A stretch of 64,000 nucleotides of DNA, taken from assembly GCA_903900265.1 (NCBI GenBank), contig CAIUMM010000111.1, forward strand, positions 1 to 64,000. Reading direction: 5' to 3'. Below, piece after piece: positions 25,115 through 34,214 of the stretch. Every line of letters starts with the position of its first letter. The first letter of the stretch is position 1. The stretch comes from an uncultured Pseudomonadota bacterium (lineage in GTDB: Bacteria > Myxococcota_A > UBA796 > SXON01). The position numbers and the translations under genes were made by a program. The notes under the pieces were generated by a model. The model saw only the letters and a list, made by a program, of their open reading frames with translations. It was not told the DNA's origin and ran no database searches.

Positions 25115-25855
25115 CTACTTGATCTCATCGTGCAGGTGCACCGGCGCCTGCACCTTGCGGAAGCGCATGTTGAGCAGCTCAACCGCGAGCGAGAAGGCCA
25201 TCGCAAAGTAGATGTAGCCCTTCGGGATGTGCTGGCCCAAGCCCTCGCCCATCAACATCACGCCGATGAGCAACAAGAACGACAACGCCAGCACCTTGAT
25301 CGACGGATGGCGCTCGACGAAATCGCCGATCCGCGCGGCGAAGATCAGCATGAAGCCTACGGCGATCAGCATCGCCGCCACCATCACCGGTACCCGGTCG
25401 GCCATTCCCACCGCGGTGATGACCGAGTCCAACGAAAACACAAGATCCAGCGCGACGATCTGCGCCAACACGAACCCCGGAGAGGCGGTAGCGCTCGATC
25501 CCCCGCCGCCTTCGCCGCCCTCAAGCTTGGCGTACATCTCGTGGGTGCTCTTGCCGATCAGGAACAAACCTCCGCCCAGCAAGATAAGATCGCGGCCCGA
25601 AAAGCCTTGCCCGAACACGTGGACGATCGGCTCGACCAAGCCCATGACCGCGGAGATGGCGAACAGCAGACCGAGGCGCATCAACAGCGCGACGCCGATG
25701 CCAATCGTGCGCACGCGCTCCCGCAGCGCAGGGTCTACCCGCGCGACGAGGATGGCGATGAACACGATGTTGTCGATGCCAAGCACCACCTCCATCGCGG
25801 TCAGGGTCATCAGCGAGATCCAGGCGGCAGGGTCCGTCAGCAGGTCGAACATCAA
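25115..25855 (-). CDS. TerC-family membrane protein
   Basis: 246 residues (245 from ATG 25852) with about seven membrane helices. Two acidic signature segments occur: EVVLGIDNIVF in the first helix and LVFSLDSVITAVGM in the middle, as in TerC/Alx proteins that move or sense Mn(II). A Gly/Glu-rich cytosolic loop (GGEGGGGSS) lies between them. Mn export or tellurium resistance is the family role; Mn is more likely. No yybP-ykoY riboswitch could be recognised upstream. Confidence 0.85.
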   Translation of the reverse strand: MMFDLLTDPAAWISLMTLTAMEVVLGIDNIVFIAILVARVDPALRERVRTIGIGVALLMRLGLLFAISAVMGLVEPIVHVFGQGFSGRDLILLGGGLFLIGKSTHEMYAKLEGGEGGGGSSATASPGFVLAQIVALDLVFSLDSVITAVGMADRVPVMVAAMLIAVGFMLIFAARIGDFVERHPSIKVLALSFLLLIGVMLMGEGLGQHIPKGYIYFAMAFSLAVELLNMRFRKVQAPVHLHDEIK

Positions 25856-25886
25856 ATCTCAAAAGGAGTAGGGGGAGCAGGGGAGC

Positions 25887-25907
25887 GCGGCGTCACCACG
25901 ACGCCGC
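25887..25907. repeat. Perfect 8-bp hairpin upstream of terC
   Basis: GCGGCGTC, loop ACCAC, GACGCCGC, in the gap between the periplasmic helical protein and terC on the minus strand. There is no T-run after it, so it is not a standard terminator. A leader hairpin is possible. Confidence 0.35.
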
Positions 25908-26001
25908 TCGTCTCTGACTGCACACGCTTCCGCGGTCGCCCCGCCCGGAGTTGTCACGAATGTTCGGATTGCGGCGTGGCCTACACGCCACGCGACCCCC
26001 C

Positions 26002-26574
26002 TCAACGCTTGGGCTGGGCCTTCGCACCCACCGTCCCCTGTAGCCGCGCGACCGCGTTGACCGCAGCGGCGTGGGTGTTGCCCCACTCCGGGCTCTCGGT
26101 AGCCGCAACGACGAGCTGCCAGACCTGGAGCGCCTTTCGGAGGTGCGGCACCGCACGCTCAGCGAGCTCCGCGCGGTACGCATCGCGCTCCTGACCGCGA
26201 AGGTAGGCGGGCACATAGGATCCGGTCAGGTCAGTGGCAAAGTCCTCCAGCGCCTGCGCGTACACCACAAGCACATCGACCCGCTCCGGATCGCTCGCGC
26301 CGACGGCGCCAACCAGCCGCTCCAAGCCGAGCAACGCGCGGGCCTTGGCCACGAGCTGCGCGGACACCACCGGGGTGATCGCTTCCGGAGTCTGTTCACC
26401 GTGGGACGGCCCGGAGAGCGGGAGCGCGCGCAGCGCCTCCGCCGCCGCTTGCACCGCGGCCAGCGGAGTCGGCGCAGCGTCGACAGACACGGGGTCTTCC
26501 GCGCGCGCCGGACCTACGGCGAGCGGGCACACAGACAGCACCCCTCCGAGAAAGACGTAGCGAGCGAGGACCAT
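26002..26574 (-). CDS. Periplasmic helical protein, unknown
   Basis: 190 residues from ATG 26574. The signal peptide ends GPARA|EDPV. The mature part is mostly Ala/Leu/Val helices with EALRALPL, VYAQALEDF and AYRAELAERAVPHL, giving a TPR-like helix-turn look but no clear repeats. It may be a solute-binding or scaffold protein; no family recognised. The open frame extends upstream to 26655 without a signal, so the shorter start is preferred. It is divergent from the VOC gene and upstream of terC on the same strand. Confidence 0.6.
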   Translation of the reverse strand: MVLARYVFLGGVLSVCPLAVGPARAEDPVSVDAAPTPLAAVQAAAEALRALPLSGPSHGEQTPEAITPVVSAQLVAKARALLGLERLVGAVGASDPERVDVLVVYAQALEDFATDLTGSYVPAYLRGQERDAYRAELAERAVPHLRKALQVWQLVVAATESPEWGNTHAAAVNAVARLQGTVGAKAQPKR

Positions 26575-26671
26575 GCCCACACAGGTACACGGTCGCTCCG
26601 CCCCTCGCAAGCGCTCCACCGCCCGCATCGGATAGAGCACCGGCCGCGGGCCCAACCCGCGTGGAGCAGCG

Positions 26672-27049
26672 ATGGCCCGTGTGACTGGATTTGGTGGCTA
26701 TTTTTTCCGTTCCCCCGACCCCGAGCGCGCGCGGCGTTGGTATGTCGAGGTGCTCGGCGCACCGCTCGCCGCGGATGGCGAGGTGATGCTTCCCGCCGCC
26801 GGTCCCGCGGTGTTCGCGCCCTTCCCCGCCGACACCGGCTACTTCGGACCCACCGGCCAAGCGACGATGATCAACCTCATGGTCGACGACCTCGACGGGG
26901 TGCTGGCGGCCGCGCGTGCGCACGGCGCCGTGGTCGATCCGCGGGTCGAGCAGCTCCCCTTCGGGCGCTTCGGCTGGATCACCGACTGCGACGGCAACCG
27001 CGTGGAGCTCTGGGAGCCGGCGCGGAGCGCGAGCGGCGCGGGCTCTTGA
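26672..27049 (+). CDS. VOC (glyoxalase/bleomycin resistance) family protein
   Basis: 125 residues from ATG 26672. A single vicinal-oxygen-chelate domain is seen: start GFGGYFFRSPDPERARRWY, middle TGQATMINLMVDDLD, end ITDCDGNRVELWEP with the conserved Glu (metal ligand) in VELW. The expected first metal ligand position is Gly/Phe-rich rather than His, so metal binding is uncertain. The substrate is unknown. A GC-rich C-terminal tail follows. It stands alone between two minus-strand genes. Confidence 0.8.
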   Translation: MARVTGFGGYFFRSPDPERARRWYVEVLGAPLAADGEVMLPAAGPAVFAPFPADTGYFGPTGQATMINLMVDDLDGVLAAARAHGAVVDPRVEQLPFGRFGWITDCDGNRVELWEPARSASGAGS

Positions 27050-27063
27050 TTCGGTAAGCCCCC

Positions 27064-28962
27064 TCAGTAGCAGACCACATCGCCCCAAGCCGCGGTGTTG
27101 TTGTCCTCGTGGCACTCGCTGATCACCCCCGCGGTGCTGTCATCGCCGCCGTCGACCTCAACGATGATGTCGAGGAGCAAGGACGGCACCCCGGTCAGCT
27201 CCACCGATTCGGCTTGCGAGCGCGTGCCGGCGGGCAGCGCGGCCGTCCATGTCTCGGAGCCGAGCAACACGCGACCGCTGCTGGTCTCTCCCCAGAATTC
27301 GACGTTCACCGCCTCATCCAAGTCGTTGTAGCCCTGATTTCCGAGGGAGTACCAGAGCGTGACGTTGCCGCTCTCGCACTCGTCGACGCAGACCGCGTGC
27401 AGGTACGGGTAGAGATCGGGCCCGGCGTACCCACCGCCGCCGGGGATCAAGTCCCCCGAGCGGAAGTTGTTGTAGGAGTCCCAGTTGGCGTCGGGGCTGA
27501 CCGGGATGGTCGCGTCGTCCTCGACGTTGGTGATGCTGTATGCGTGCTCGTTCCAGACCTTTCGGCCGGGCTGCCAGGAGTCGTCGGCGTCCCCGATGAC
27601 TCGAACGCCCTTCTCCGGGCCAGAGTAGGAGCTCGACGTGTAGATGATCTCGGCGTGACCATCGCCGTCCACGTCGGCCACGGCCGGGTACTCGCTGCAG
27701 GTCGCGCTGGAGTGCGTGCCTTCCTGAAGCTTGATGGCGCCGGTCGGGCCGTCGAGCACGTAGACGTCGTTCTCGTCGGCGTACACCACCTCGGCGATGC
27801 CGTCGCCTTCGAAGTCAAACACTGAGGAGCCGGTGAAGCCGCTCGAACCGTCTGAGACCGCGCGCGTCCAGAGCACAGACCCGTCCGTGTCGATGACGAC
27901 GTAGCTGTTGTGACCAGCGACGCCGATCTCCGGCTCGCCATCGCCGTCAAAATCCGCGACCGTCGGCGGCCCGCTGGTGGTGCCGGTGTAGCTGCCGGTC
28001 CAGAGCACCGTGCCGTCGTCATCTTGCAGGCGCACGCTTCCGGTGTTGGAGACGACGATCTCGCCCTGCGGATCCCCGTCAAAGTCACCGACCGCGACGA
28101 AGCCGTCGCTCTTGCCGTTGGTCCAGAGCGTGTTGCCGTCGATGTCGTAGAGCGCGTTCCCCACGACGACCTCTTGGATCCCGTCGCGATCGATGTCAGC
28201 CGCGACCCCGAAGGTGGAGACCGCCGAAGACCCGTAGCCGGAGCCGGTGCCGTAGGCGCCGGTCGCGAGCAGCCCGCCCGACTGGCCGTTCAGGATCTTG
28301 GCGCCCAGCAACACCTCGGGATCGCCGTCTCCGTCGAGGTCGGCGATCCCGACCGCACCACAGGCGCTGCCGTTCTGCGAGCTGGTCCAGTAGGTCGTGC
28401 CGTCGCCGTACACCGCCATGGTGCCGGACGCGCCAGAGCCCACCACCTCGGCAAAGCCGTCCCCGTCGAGATCGCCGATGGCCGCGGTCATCGGCTCCGA
28501 CCCCAACGAGCCGGTGTGCCACAAGGTGGTGCCGTCCCCGGAGATCGCCCAGAGCACGCCTGCGGTGTTGGCGACGACGATGTCCGGCGTATCGCCATCG
28601 TCAATGCGCCCATTTCCGTTGTCGTCGGTCAGCTGCCCGACCACCGGCGTGGTGTAGGTGTCCCCGGGATCGGAGTTCGCCCACTCGATCACCGGGGTGA
28701 AGCTGCCGACGGTCGTTCCTTCGGAATAGCACTCTTCAAGCTGCGGAATGGCGATAGCCGGGAAGCTGCGATCATCGCAGGAAGGCGGCTGAGTCGTGTC
28801 GACCGAGTCCACCGGCGAGTCGTGCGCGGTGTCCACCGGCGGTTGGTAGGAGTCGCCGGTGTCGAACACCGCAGGCGCGTCGGTGTTCTTGTTGAGCGAA
28901 TTATCAACCTTGCAAGCGACAAGGAGCGTGGGGACGGCGAGGAGGAGCAGGGAGGAGCGCAT
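27064..28962 (-). CDS. FG-GAP/VCBS repeat lipoprotein
   Basis: 632 residues. The signal MRSSLLLLAVPTLLVAC has lipobox LVAC, followed by a Thr/Asp/Pro-rich linker. At least six repeats of the FG-GAP kind follow, each with a D-x-D-G-D/x-x-E motif (IGDLDGDGFAEVVG, IADLDGDGDPEVLL, VGDFDGDPQGEIVV, VADFDGDGEPEIGV, VFDFEGDGIAEVVY, VADVDGDGHAEIIY). They are arranged like an alpha-integrin beta-propeller with Ca sites. A C-terminal CARDB-like Ig domain (SLGNQGYNDLDEAVNVEF) ends the protein. It lies 24 bases after trmD on the same strand. A surface adhesin or scaffold is likely. Confidence 0.85.
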   Translation of the reverse strand: MRSSLLLLAVPTLLVACKVDNSLNKNTDAPAVFDTGDSYQPPVDTAHDSPVDSVDTTQPPSCDDRSFPAIAIPQLEECYSEGTTVGSFTPVIEWANSDPGDTYTTPVVGQLTDDNGNGRIDDGDTPDIVVANTAGVLWAISGDGTTLWHTGSLGSEPMTAAIGDLDGDGFAEVVGSGASGTMAVYGDGTTYWTSSQNGSACGAVGIADLDGDGDPEVLLGAKILNGQSGGLLATGAYGTGSGYGSSAVSTFGVAADIDRDGIQEVVVGNALYDIDGNTLWTNGKSDGFVAVGDFDGDPQGEIVVSNTGSVRLQDDDGTVLWTGSYTGTTSGPPTVADFDGDGEPEIGVAGHNSYVVIDTDGSVLWTRAVSDGSSGFTGSSVFDFEGDGIAEVVYADENDVYVLDGPTGAIKLQEGTHSSATCSEYPAVADVDGDGHAEIIYTSSSYSGPEKGVRVIGDADDSWQPGRKVWNEHAYSITNVEDDATIPVSPDANWDSYNNFRSGDLIPGGGGYAGPDLYPYLHAVCVDECESGNVTLWYSLGNQGYNDLDEAVNVEFWGETSSGRVLLGSETWTAALPAGTRSQAESVELTGVPSLLLDIIVEVDGGDDSTAGVISECHEDNNTAAWGDVVCY

Positions 28963-28986
28963 TCCGCATCCTACCTGAAAAATCGT

Positions 28987-29712
28987 TTAGCCGCCTGTGC
29001 TTCGCGGAGACCGAACCAGATCGGGCCGGACCGTCGCGGTGCGCAGCTCGGACTGCTGCTGCCGCCACGCGGCGATCTTGGCGTGGTGCCCCGAGAACAG
29101 CACATCCGGGACCGCGTGCCCTTCCCACTCTCGCGGGCGCGTGTACTGCGGGAACTCCAGGCCGGCGCCCGGCGCAAAGCTCTCGACGCTCGCGCTGTCG
29201 CTGTTGCCCAGCACCCCGGGCAACAACCGAGCGACCGCGTCGATGACCACCAGCGCCGCGTATTCACCGCCGGTGAGCACAAAATCGCCGATGCTGACCA
29301 CCTCGATGGGGCACTCGTCGGCGAGCGCTTCCGCAAAGCGCGCGTCGACGCCCTCGTAGTGGCCGCAGACCAGCGTGAGGCTCTCCAACGTCGCGAAGCG
29401 CTCGGCCATCCGCTGGTCAAAGCGATGCCCGGAGGGCTCGAACAACACCACCGGCCCCGGCACCCTGCCCTCGGCCACCGCCGTAGCGCGCACGCTGCGC
29501 ACCGCGTTCGCGACGACGTCGCAGCGCATCACCATGCCGCTGCCGCCGCCGTAGGGCGTGTCGTCCACGGTCTGGTGACGACCAATGCCGTGGTCGCGGA
29601 TCTGATGGAGCGCGAGCTGCACACCGCCAGAAGCCTGCGCGCGCCCGATGATCGAAGCCCCAAGCGGTCCGGCGACCATCTCGGGAAACAGCGTGAGCAC
29701 GTCGAAGCGCAC
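28987..29712 (-). CDS. trmD: tRNA (guanine-37-N1)-methyltransferase
   Basis: Methylates G37 of tRNA with SAM, preventing +1 frameshifts. 241 residues, normal for TrmD. Recognised by MRFDVLTLFPEM at the N-terminus, DDTPYGGGSGMVM, VCGHYEGVDARF, and the SAM knot region IGDFVLTGGEYAALVVIDAVARLLPG. The C-terminal helix carries PREWEGHAVPDVL. It starts one base after or overlapping the rimM stop, so it belongs to the rpsP-khpA-rimM-trmD unit. The expected rplS does not follow. Confidence 0.96.
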   Translation of the reverse strand: MRFDVLTLFPEMVAGPLGASIIGRAQASGGVQLALHQIRDHGIGRHQTVDDTPYGGGSGMVMRCDVVANAVRSVRATAVAEGRVPGPVVLFEPSGHRFDQRMAERFATLESLTLVCGHYEGVDARFAEALADECPIEVVSIGDFVLTGGEYAALVVIDAVARLLPGVLGNSDSASVESFAPGAGLEFPQYTRPREWEGHAVPDVLFSGHHAKIAAWRQQQSELRTATVRPDLVRSPRSTGG

Positions 29713-30251
29713 TACTCGGCCGCTTCGGCGGCTCCGGCGGCGACGACGAGTCGACCACCCGAGAGATCCACCTCAAGCACGGACTCGGGAGACGCCATCA
29801 GGTAGCGCTCCTCGCCGCTCTCATCGAGGATCACCCAGATGTCGCGCTCGCCGCTGACTACATCTTCCAGCTTGCCGATCTGCACGTCATCTTCAGGCTT
29901 GCCGCCCGGATGACGCTCAAAAACCGGGAGTTCGAGCAGGTCGTGGATGTAGTACTCGTTCGGCGCGGTCGGCGGCAACGCGGAGCGCTTGACGATCACG
30001 CTCCACCCGATGTACGCGTGCGCGTCCTCCGGGTTTTCGATGCCTTCGATCTTGGCGATCACCCGCTTGCCAGCGCCCGAACGAATCGCGATTTCGACGT
30101 TGCGACGCTCCCCTTCGGGAGACATGAACGTGACCCGCGAGGGCTTCGACAGCGTGCGGCTCTGCCGATCGTGCAGAAAAAGACGAACCTCGCCGCGAAC
30201 CCCGAACACTCCGTTCACGGTTGCGACGAGGACTTCATCTGACGCGAGCAT
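29712..30251 (-). CDS. rimM: 16S rRNA processing protein RimM
   Basis: Assists maturation of the 30S head near S19. 179 residues from ATG 30251 ([17 protein letters not shown]); a TTG one codon earlier is possible. The N-terminal beta-barrel has GVRGEVRLFLH and the C-terminal PRC barrel has YYIHDLLELPVFE and IWVILDESGEERYLM. An Ala/Glu tail follows. Its ATG shares one base with the stop of khpA, so it is coupled. Confidence 0.93.
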   Translation of the reverse strand: MLASDEVLVATVNGVFGVRGEVRLFLHDRQSRTLSKPSRVTFMSPEGERRNVEIAIRSGAGKRVIAKIEGIENPEDAHAYIGWSVIVKRSALPPTAPNEYYIHDLLELPVFERHPGGKPEDDVQIGKLEDVVSGERDIWVILDESGEERYLMASPESVLEVDLSGGRLVVAAGAAEAAE

Positions 30252-30541
30252 CAACGCTCGTCGGTCTGGGGGTCCGATTCACGGTCGTCGTTCAGCGCGT
30301 CGGAGACATCCGTGCCGGACTGAACCAGCTCGAGGATCGCCTTACGCTGACCGGCCGAAGCCGAGAGTACCTGACGGATGGCCCGAAGCACATCCCCATC
30401 GGGACCGTTGACGCGGGAGACGTCCGAAGGATCGACCTCCAGCTCAATGACCACCGAGGCGTCGCCCTCGTGCGCGGTGATGACCACCGCGTCGGGGTGC
30501 TTGACCACGCCCTGAACGAGGAAGCGGACGAGATCAGTCAC
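30251..30541 (-). CDS. khpA: KH-domain RNA-binding protein KhpA
   Basis: 96 residues, the YlqC/KhpA type that sits between rpsP and rimM. The N-terminal [19 protein letters not shown] matches the family. The RNA-contacting GxxG loop reads GPDG, then D in place of the usual Arg/Lys, so the loop is acidic (see findings). The C-terminal part is acidic ([13 protein letters not shown]). The ATG overlaps the rpsP stop (ATGA), and its own stop overlaps the rimM ATG. Confidence 0.88.
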   Translation of the reverse strand: MTDLVRFLVQGVVKHPDAVVITAHEGDASVVIELEVDPSDVSRVNGPDGDVLRAIRQVLSASAGQRKAILELVQSGTDVSDALNDDRESDPQTDER

Positions 30542-30789
30542 GCGGTGACCGAAGAGGCGCGAGCCTTCTTGATCAGGTCACGTACGGTGTCGGAGGGCTG
30601 AGCGCCCACGCCGATCCAGTGGTCCACGCGGGAGAGATCAAGCTTGATCACCGGGGGCGTGGTCATCGGATCGAAGTAGCCGATCTGCTCGATGTTGGAG
30701 CCGTCACGGGGAGCGCGGCTGTCGGCGACGATGACACGGTAGAAGGGCTTCTTCTTCGCGCCGAGACGAGTGAGACGAATACGGACCAT
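30538..30789 (-). CDS. rpsP: 30S ribosomal protein S16
   Basis: 83 residues from ATG 30789: [20 protein letters not shown] is the S16 signature, with [18 protein letters not shown] and [18 protein letters not shown] following. AAGGA lies about six bases upstream of the ATG. The open frame reaches 30879, but residues before MVRIRL are not S16. It leads a co-translated unit with khpA, rimM and trmD. Confidence 0.97.
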   Translation of the reverse strand: MVRIRLTRLGAKKKPFYRVIVADSRAPRDGSNIEQIGYFDPMTTPPVIKLDLSRVDHWIGVGAQPSDTVRDLIKKARASSVTA

Positions 30790-30811
30790 TGTAATCCTTG
30801 GAAAGCGGGGC

Positions 30812-30840
30812 CGTTTACCGCAGCAGAGGGCCGCAGTCAA
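30812..30840 (-). promoter_or_regulatory. Candidate promoter for rpsP operon
   Basis: Minus strand: -35 TTGACT (30835-30840), 17-base spacer, -10 TAAACG (30812-30817). The -35 matches at 5 of 6 positions and the -10 at only 3 of 6. Transcription would start about 16 bases before the rpsP ATG. Confidence 0.45.
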
Positions 30841-30853
30841 GGGGTTTGCAGTG

Positions 30854-32056
30854 CTATCCCGTTGTAACCCGAACCACACCCCCGACCCCGCCTACCCAGA
30901 CTGCGCCGGGGACGCCGAGGATTGACCAGGGACGCGAAACCGGGACGTCCACAAGCCGGCGCGATCCGCCGTCCAGCACGTACACTTTTCCGTCCCGGAT
31001 CATCCACAGGCGTCCTCCAGAGTCGGCGGCGAGCGCCCCGGGCTCACCGGGTTCGCTCTCCCAACGCGCGCCGTCGAAGGAATGAAGCCCCCCTGCGGCG
31101 CCCACCCACAGCCGCCCATCGGCCCACGCGAGGTGCCGCACCGGTCGCCCCACCTGCCCCGCGCCGCCTTCGCGCAGCATCTTTTCGCCCGCAAAGCTGC
31201 GAATCGGCCCGCCGCCGTCCACGACGTGAACCTCGCCGGTGCGCGTGCCTGCGTAGAGCACGCCGCTCGGATCCCGGGCGAAACAAAGCACATCAGCCGG
31301 GCCTTTTCCACCTTCCAAGCGCGTACGCCACGCGAGGACCGGCCCTGCAGGGCCCTCCCCGATCGCCAGCAGGTCATCATAGCCATCTTCCGCGTCTGAA
31401 GGGTATTTTCGAGCGCGAGGCTCGCCCTTGTAGTCCCAGGTGAACAGCGCCTTCTGGGTCGCTACATACAGCACGTCTGGGGTCGCGAGCATAGCTTCGA
31501 CGCGCCGATTTTCACGACGTGCTCCCGCGGGCCATGGGAAGGGCTCAAATCCCGCGCGCGGAGACCACAAGGTCAAGCCATAGTCCGAGCCGATCGCCAC
31601 CGATCCCCGCGGCAGCGCGACCGAGCAGCGAAAGGTCGCGCGCTCGTCCTCTCCGAGCTCCTTCGCAGAAAAATACGAAGGCGCACCGACCCGAGCCGGA
31701 GTAGGCGGCGCGCCGCGCCAGCGCAGCCAGGACCACGACGGGTCGGCAGGCACCCCGCGCGCCAGAGGCCCAAGTGGCTGAAACGCCAGAACGCCGACCA
31801 TGTTTGGACAACCGACGAGCCGCGCGTCTACGGCATCGCGCGTGAGCGGCGCACCGTCACAGCCAGACACAACCGCGTCCGGCGCGTTGGCCAGCGCGCT
31901 TCGGACATGAAAGGGATCTTGAACGCCGTTTTTAGCGGCGATGCCCGCGCGTACAGCGCCCATCGCAGGCTCCGACGCCGCGAGTACGCTGCGCGCCGAG
32001 CCCGACGGCCACGCGAACTCGGTCTCAAAGGTCTGCTCGCCGACGCGTAGGATCAT
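30854..32056 (-). CDS. Propeller-type protein, unknown
   Basis: 400 residues from ATG 32056 ([16 protein letters not shown]); a longer form starting at 32137 would overlap the divergent gene. The C-terminal half has repeated strands of the kind [77 protein letters not shown] and [13 protein letters not shown], a propeller resembling two-component regulator propellers. The N-terminal half is mixed alpha/beta with several Cys. No DNA-binding or kinase domain is attached and no signal peptide is seen. It could be a cytosolic scaffold. Confidence 0.6.
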   Translation of the reverse strand: MILRVGEQTFETEFAWPSGSARSVLAASEPAMGAVRAGIAAKNGVQDPFHVRSALANAPDAVVSGCDGAPLTRDAVDARLVGCPNMVGVLAFQPLGPLARGVPADPSWSWLRWRGAPPTPARVGAPSYFSAKELGEDERATFRCSVALPRGSVAIGSDYGLTLWSPRAGFEPFPWPAGARRENRRVEAMLATPDVLYVATQKALFTWDYKGEPRARKYPSDAEDGYDDLLAIGEGPAGPVLAWRTRLEGGKGPADVLCFARDPSGVLYAGTRTGEVHVVDGGGPIRSFAGEKMLREGGAGQVGRPVRHLAWADGRLWVGAAGGLHSFDGARWESEPGEPGALAADSGGRLWMIRDGKVYVLDGGSRRLVDVPVSRPWSILGVPGAVWVGGVGGVVRVTTG

Positions 32057-32135
32057 CCCCGCGCTGTATCGCCGCGCGGCAGCACGCGTCACCGGGAAAA
32101 GCGGTTCGCGCCGCGGAGCACGATAGGCTCGCGGC

Positions 32136-34184
32136 ATGTCTGCAACCAACCGCGCATCGAGCCGCTCCTTGCGTACCGCCTCCTGGATCGCGATCGGCGG
32201 ACTCGCCGGCCTGCTTCTCACCGAGGCGGCGTTTCACGTTCGGGATGGAAGCGCGTTCCCCAATCTCCACCTCTACACTTCCGATGCGCGCTTCGGCCTG
32301 CGCCTGACGCCGTCCTCCAGCCAAAGCCTCGCCCAACCCGGCAAGCGCATCACCACGCTACGCGTGAATTCCCAAGGCTTTCGTGGCGATGAATGGCCGA
32401 AGCCCCCGGACACCACGACCGCTGGGGGCGCGATCCTGCTGGTCGGGGATGCCGCCGCGTTCGGCATCGGCGTCGAACAAGGCGAGACGGCGGCGGCGAT
32501 TCTGGCGAAAAAGACACGCCGAACCGTTCTCAACGCCGGCGTACCCACCTACGGGCCGCAAGAGTACCTCGCGCTGACCGAGGAGCTGCTGCGCGCGCAG
32601 CACCCCAGCACCGTCGTGGTGTTCGTCAACGAAGCCGACGACTGGACCGAGCGCAACCAGCCGAGCCGGGATCGGGTGGAGGTCCGCGACGGTTGGGCGG
32701 TCGCAAAAACCGCGCCCGCAGATCCCTTGCCGCAGCTCCCCGGCCGCTCGTGGCTGCTCCAACACTCCCACGCGCTGCAGGAAATACAGCGACGTGCGGG
32801 GATCGTCCCCGTGGATCGCCCCAACTTGGACGTCACGGCCACGCGGAGCCAGCTCGTCCGTTTTCTGGACGACCCACCAGCGGCGCGCGGCATCTCCGAA
32901 CACCAGATCGCCGGAACGATCGCGAGCGCGGCCCAGAAGCGCGTAGAAGCCGACGAAGAATTCACCGCGACGATGCACACATTGTTTCGGGACGTGACCG
33001 CAAAAGCGATGCTGGAGATGCAGGCCGCGCGCGACCAGAACCAACCGGGCGACGTCATTCGCTCCAAAGATAGCAAAGGCGATTCGCTGCAGGTCACCGA
33101 AGCGGGCCTCCAAGCCGGCGCAACGCGTAGAAACGAGATGGAGAACCGGCTGGCAACCTGGGTAGAGACCCACCGCGAGGACGCCCGCGCGCTGAGCTTG
33201 CAGCACGCGCTGGCCGACGCCAACCGGGCCCGGGATCAGCTGATCGCGCTCGGCACGCGCGTGGCCGACAGCGCGCCGCCACGGTCTCCGCTGGCCGCCT
33301 TCGTGCAGGCGATGCAGACCGCCTGCAAGTCCGCGGGCGCAGATCTCGTCGTGGTCGCGGTGCCGATGGACGCGCACGGCAGCACGTCCGACACCGCGGC
33401 TGCGCGGGGCGTGCTCACCGATCTCGTCAACGCGGCGAACGAAGCGGGTGCGCGCGCCCTCGACGCCACGGATGTGCTCAACGCCGCAGGGTCGGCTGCG
33501 TTCTTCGAAGGCACCTCCGATCTCGCTGCACCGGGCCACGCCGCGCTCGCCCAAGCCGTCGCGAGCGTCCTGTCCGAGCCGCCGCCCGACGCGCGCCCCG
33601 CAGCCGGGCTCCCTGCTGGGCGCAGCCGGGTGCCCGTCGCAGAAGAATGGCTCCTCGCCCCAAGCATCTTCGTAAGCGGCGCCGCCCGCGATCACTGCGC
33701 GACCCGCTCCCTGCGCGAGTGGCTCTTCGTGGAGTGTGACGGCCCCAGCGGCGCGGCCCCGTGGGCGCAGCTGGAGTCGGGCTCCTTGGAGACCCGCTTC
33801 AGCGAGAGTCGCGGCAGCTCAGATCGCGTCACCATCGTCACCCCGTTGCTCCCGGGACGCAATCTGGACGTGCACCTCCACTGGTCCTCCGCCCCAAGCT
33901 CGGGAGAAACCCGTGATCTCCCGTGGCAGACCGGCCGCGACGCGGCGCTCACCGTGCGCTGGACTGGCAACGACGCGACGATCGCCCTCGCCGATGCCCC
34001 ACCTGTCGATAAAAAAGCCACCCCGCCGCGCGTCCAGGACGCTGGCACCCGCGACCCGCTGCCCACCTGCGTAGAAGGAACAGTGAACGCGGGTTCTGCC
34101 GGACAGTGCTTCGCCTCCTGCGCGGTCGATCCCTGCACCGAAGGCTCGTGCACCGACTGGATGGGCTCCGCGGTATGCCTGTGA
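32136..34184 (+). CDS. Membrane-anchored SGNH-hydrolase-like protein lacking catalytic residues
   Basis: 682 residues from ATG 32136, anchored by a helix at about 15-30. The region NSQGFRG ... LLVGDAAAFGIGVEQGETAA ... VLNAGVPTYGPQEYL matches the start of SGNH/GDSL acyl-esterase domains, but the nucleophile Ser of GDS is Ala106. Near the end of the domain, DLAAPGHAAL replaces the usual DxxH. A long helical insert is at 245-400. The C-terminal part is beta-rich with a Cys-rich EGF-like end (CAVDPCTEGSCTDW). A pseudoenzyme or binding protein is inferred. Confidence 0.7.
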   Translation: MSATNRASSRSLRTASWIAIGGLAGLLLTEAAFHVRDGSAFPNLHLYTSDARFGLRLTPSSSQSLAQPGKRITTLRVNSQGFRGDEWPKPPDTTTAGGAILLVGDAAAFGIGVEQGETAAAILAKKTRRTVLNAGVPTYGPQEYLALTEELLRAQHPSTVVVFVNEADDWTERNQPSRDRVEVRDGWAVAKTAPADPLPQLPGRSWLLQHSHALQEIQRRAGIVPVDRPNLDVTATRSQLVRFLDDPPAARGISEHQIAGTIASAAQKRVEADEEFTATMHTLFRDVTAKAMLEMQAARDQNQPGDVIRSKDSKGDSLQVTEAGLQAGATRRNEMENRLATWVETHREDARALSLQHALADANRARDQLIALGTRVADSAPPRSPLAAFVQAMQTACKSAGADLVVVAVPMDAHGSTSDTAAARGVLTDLVNAANEAGARALDATDVLNAAGSAAFFEGTSDLAAPGHAALAQAVASVLSEPPPDARPAAGLPAGRSRVPVAEEWLLAPSIFVSGAARDHCATRSLREWLFVECDGPSGAAPWAQLESGSLETRFSESRGSSDRVTIVTPLLPGRNLDVHLHWSSAPSSGETRDLPWQTGRDAALTVRWTGNDATIALADAPPVDKKATPPRVQDAGTRDPLPTCVEGTVNAGSAGQCFASCAVDPCTEGSCTDWMGSAVCL

Positions 34185-34214
34185 CGCTCGGACGGCGAAG
34201 CCGAAACGAGGGAA

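Noticed and set aside
25856-26001. yybP-ykoY manganese riboswitch before terC
   Set aside because: The leader lacks the conserved internal-loop sequences; only a short hairpin was seen.
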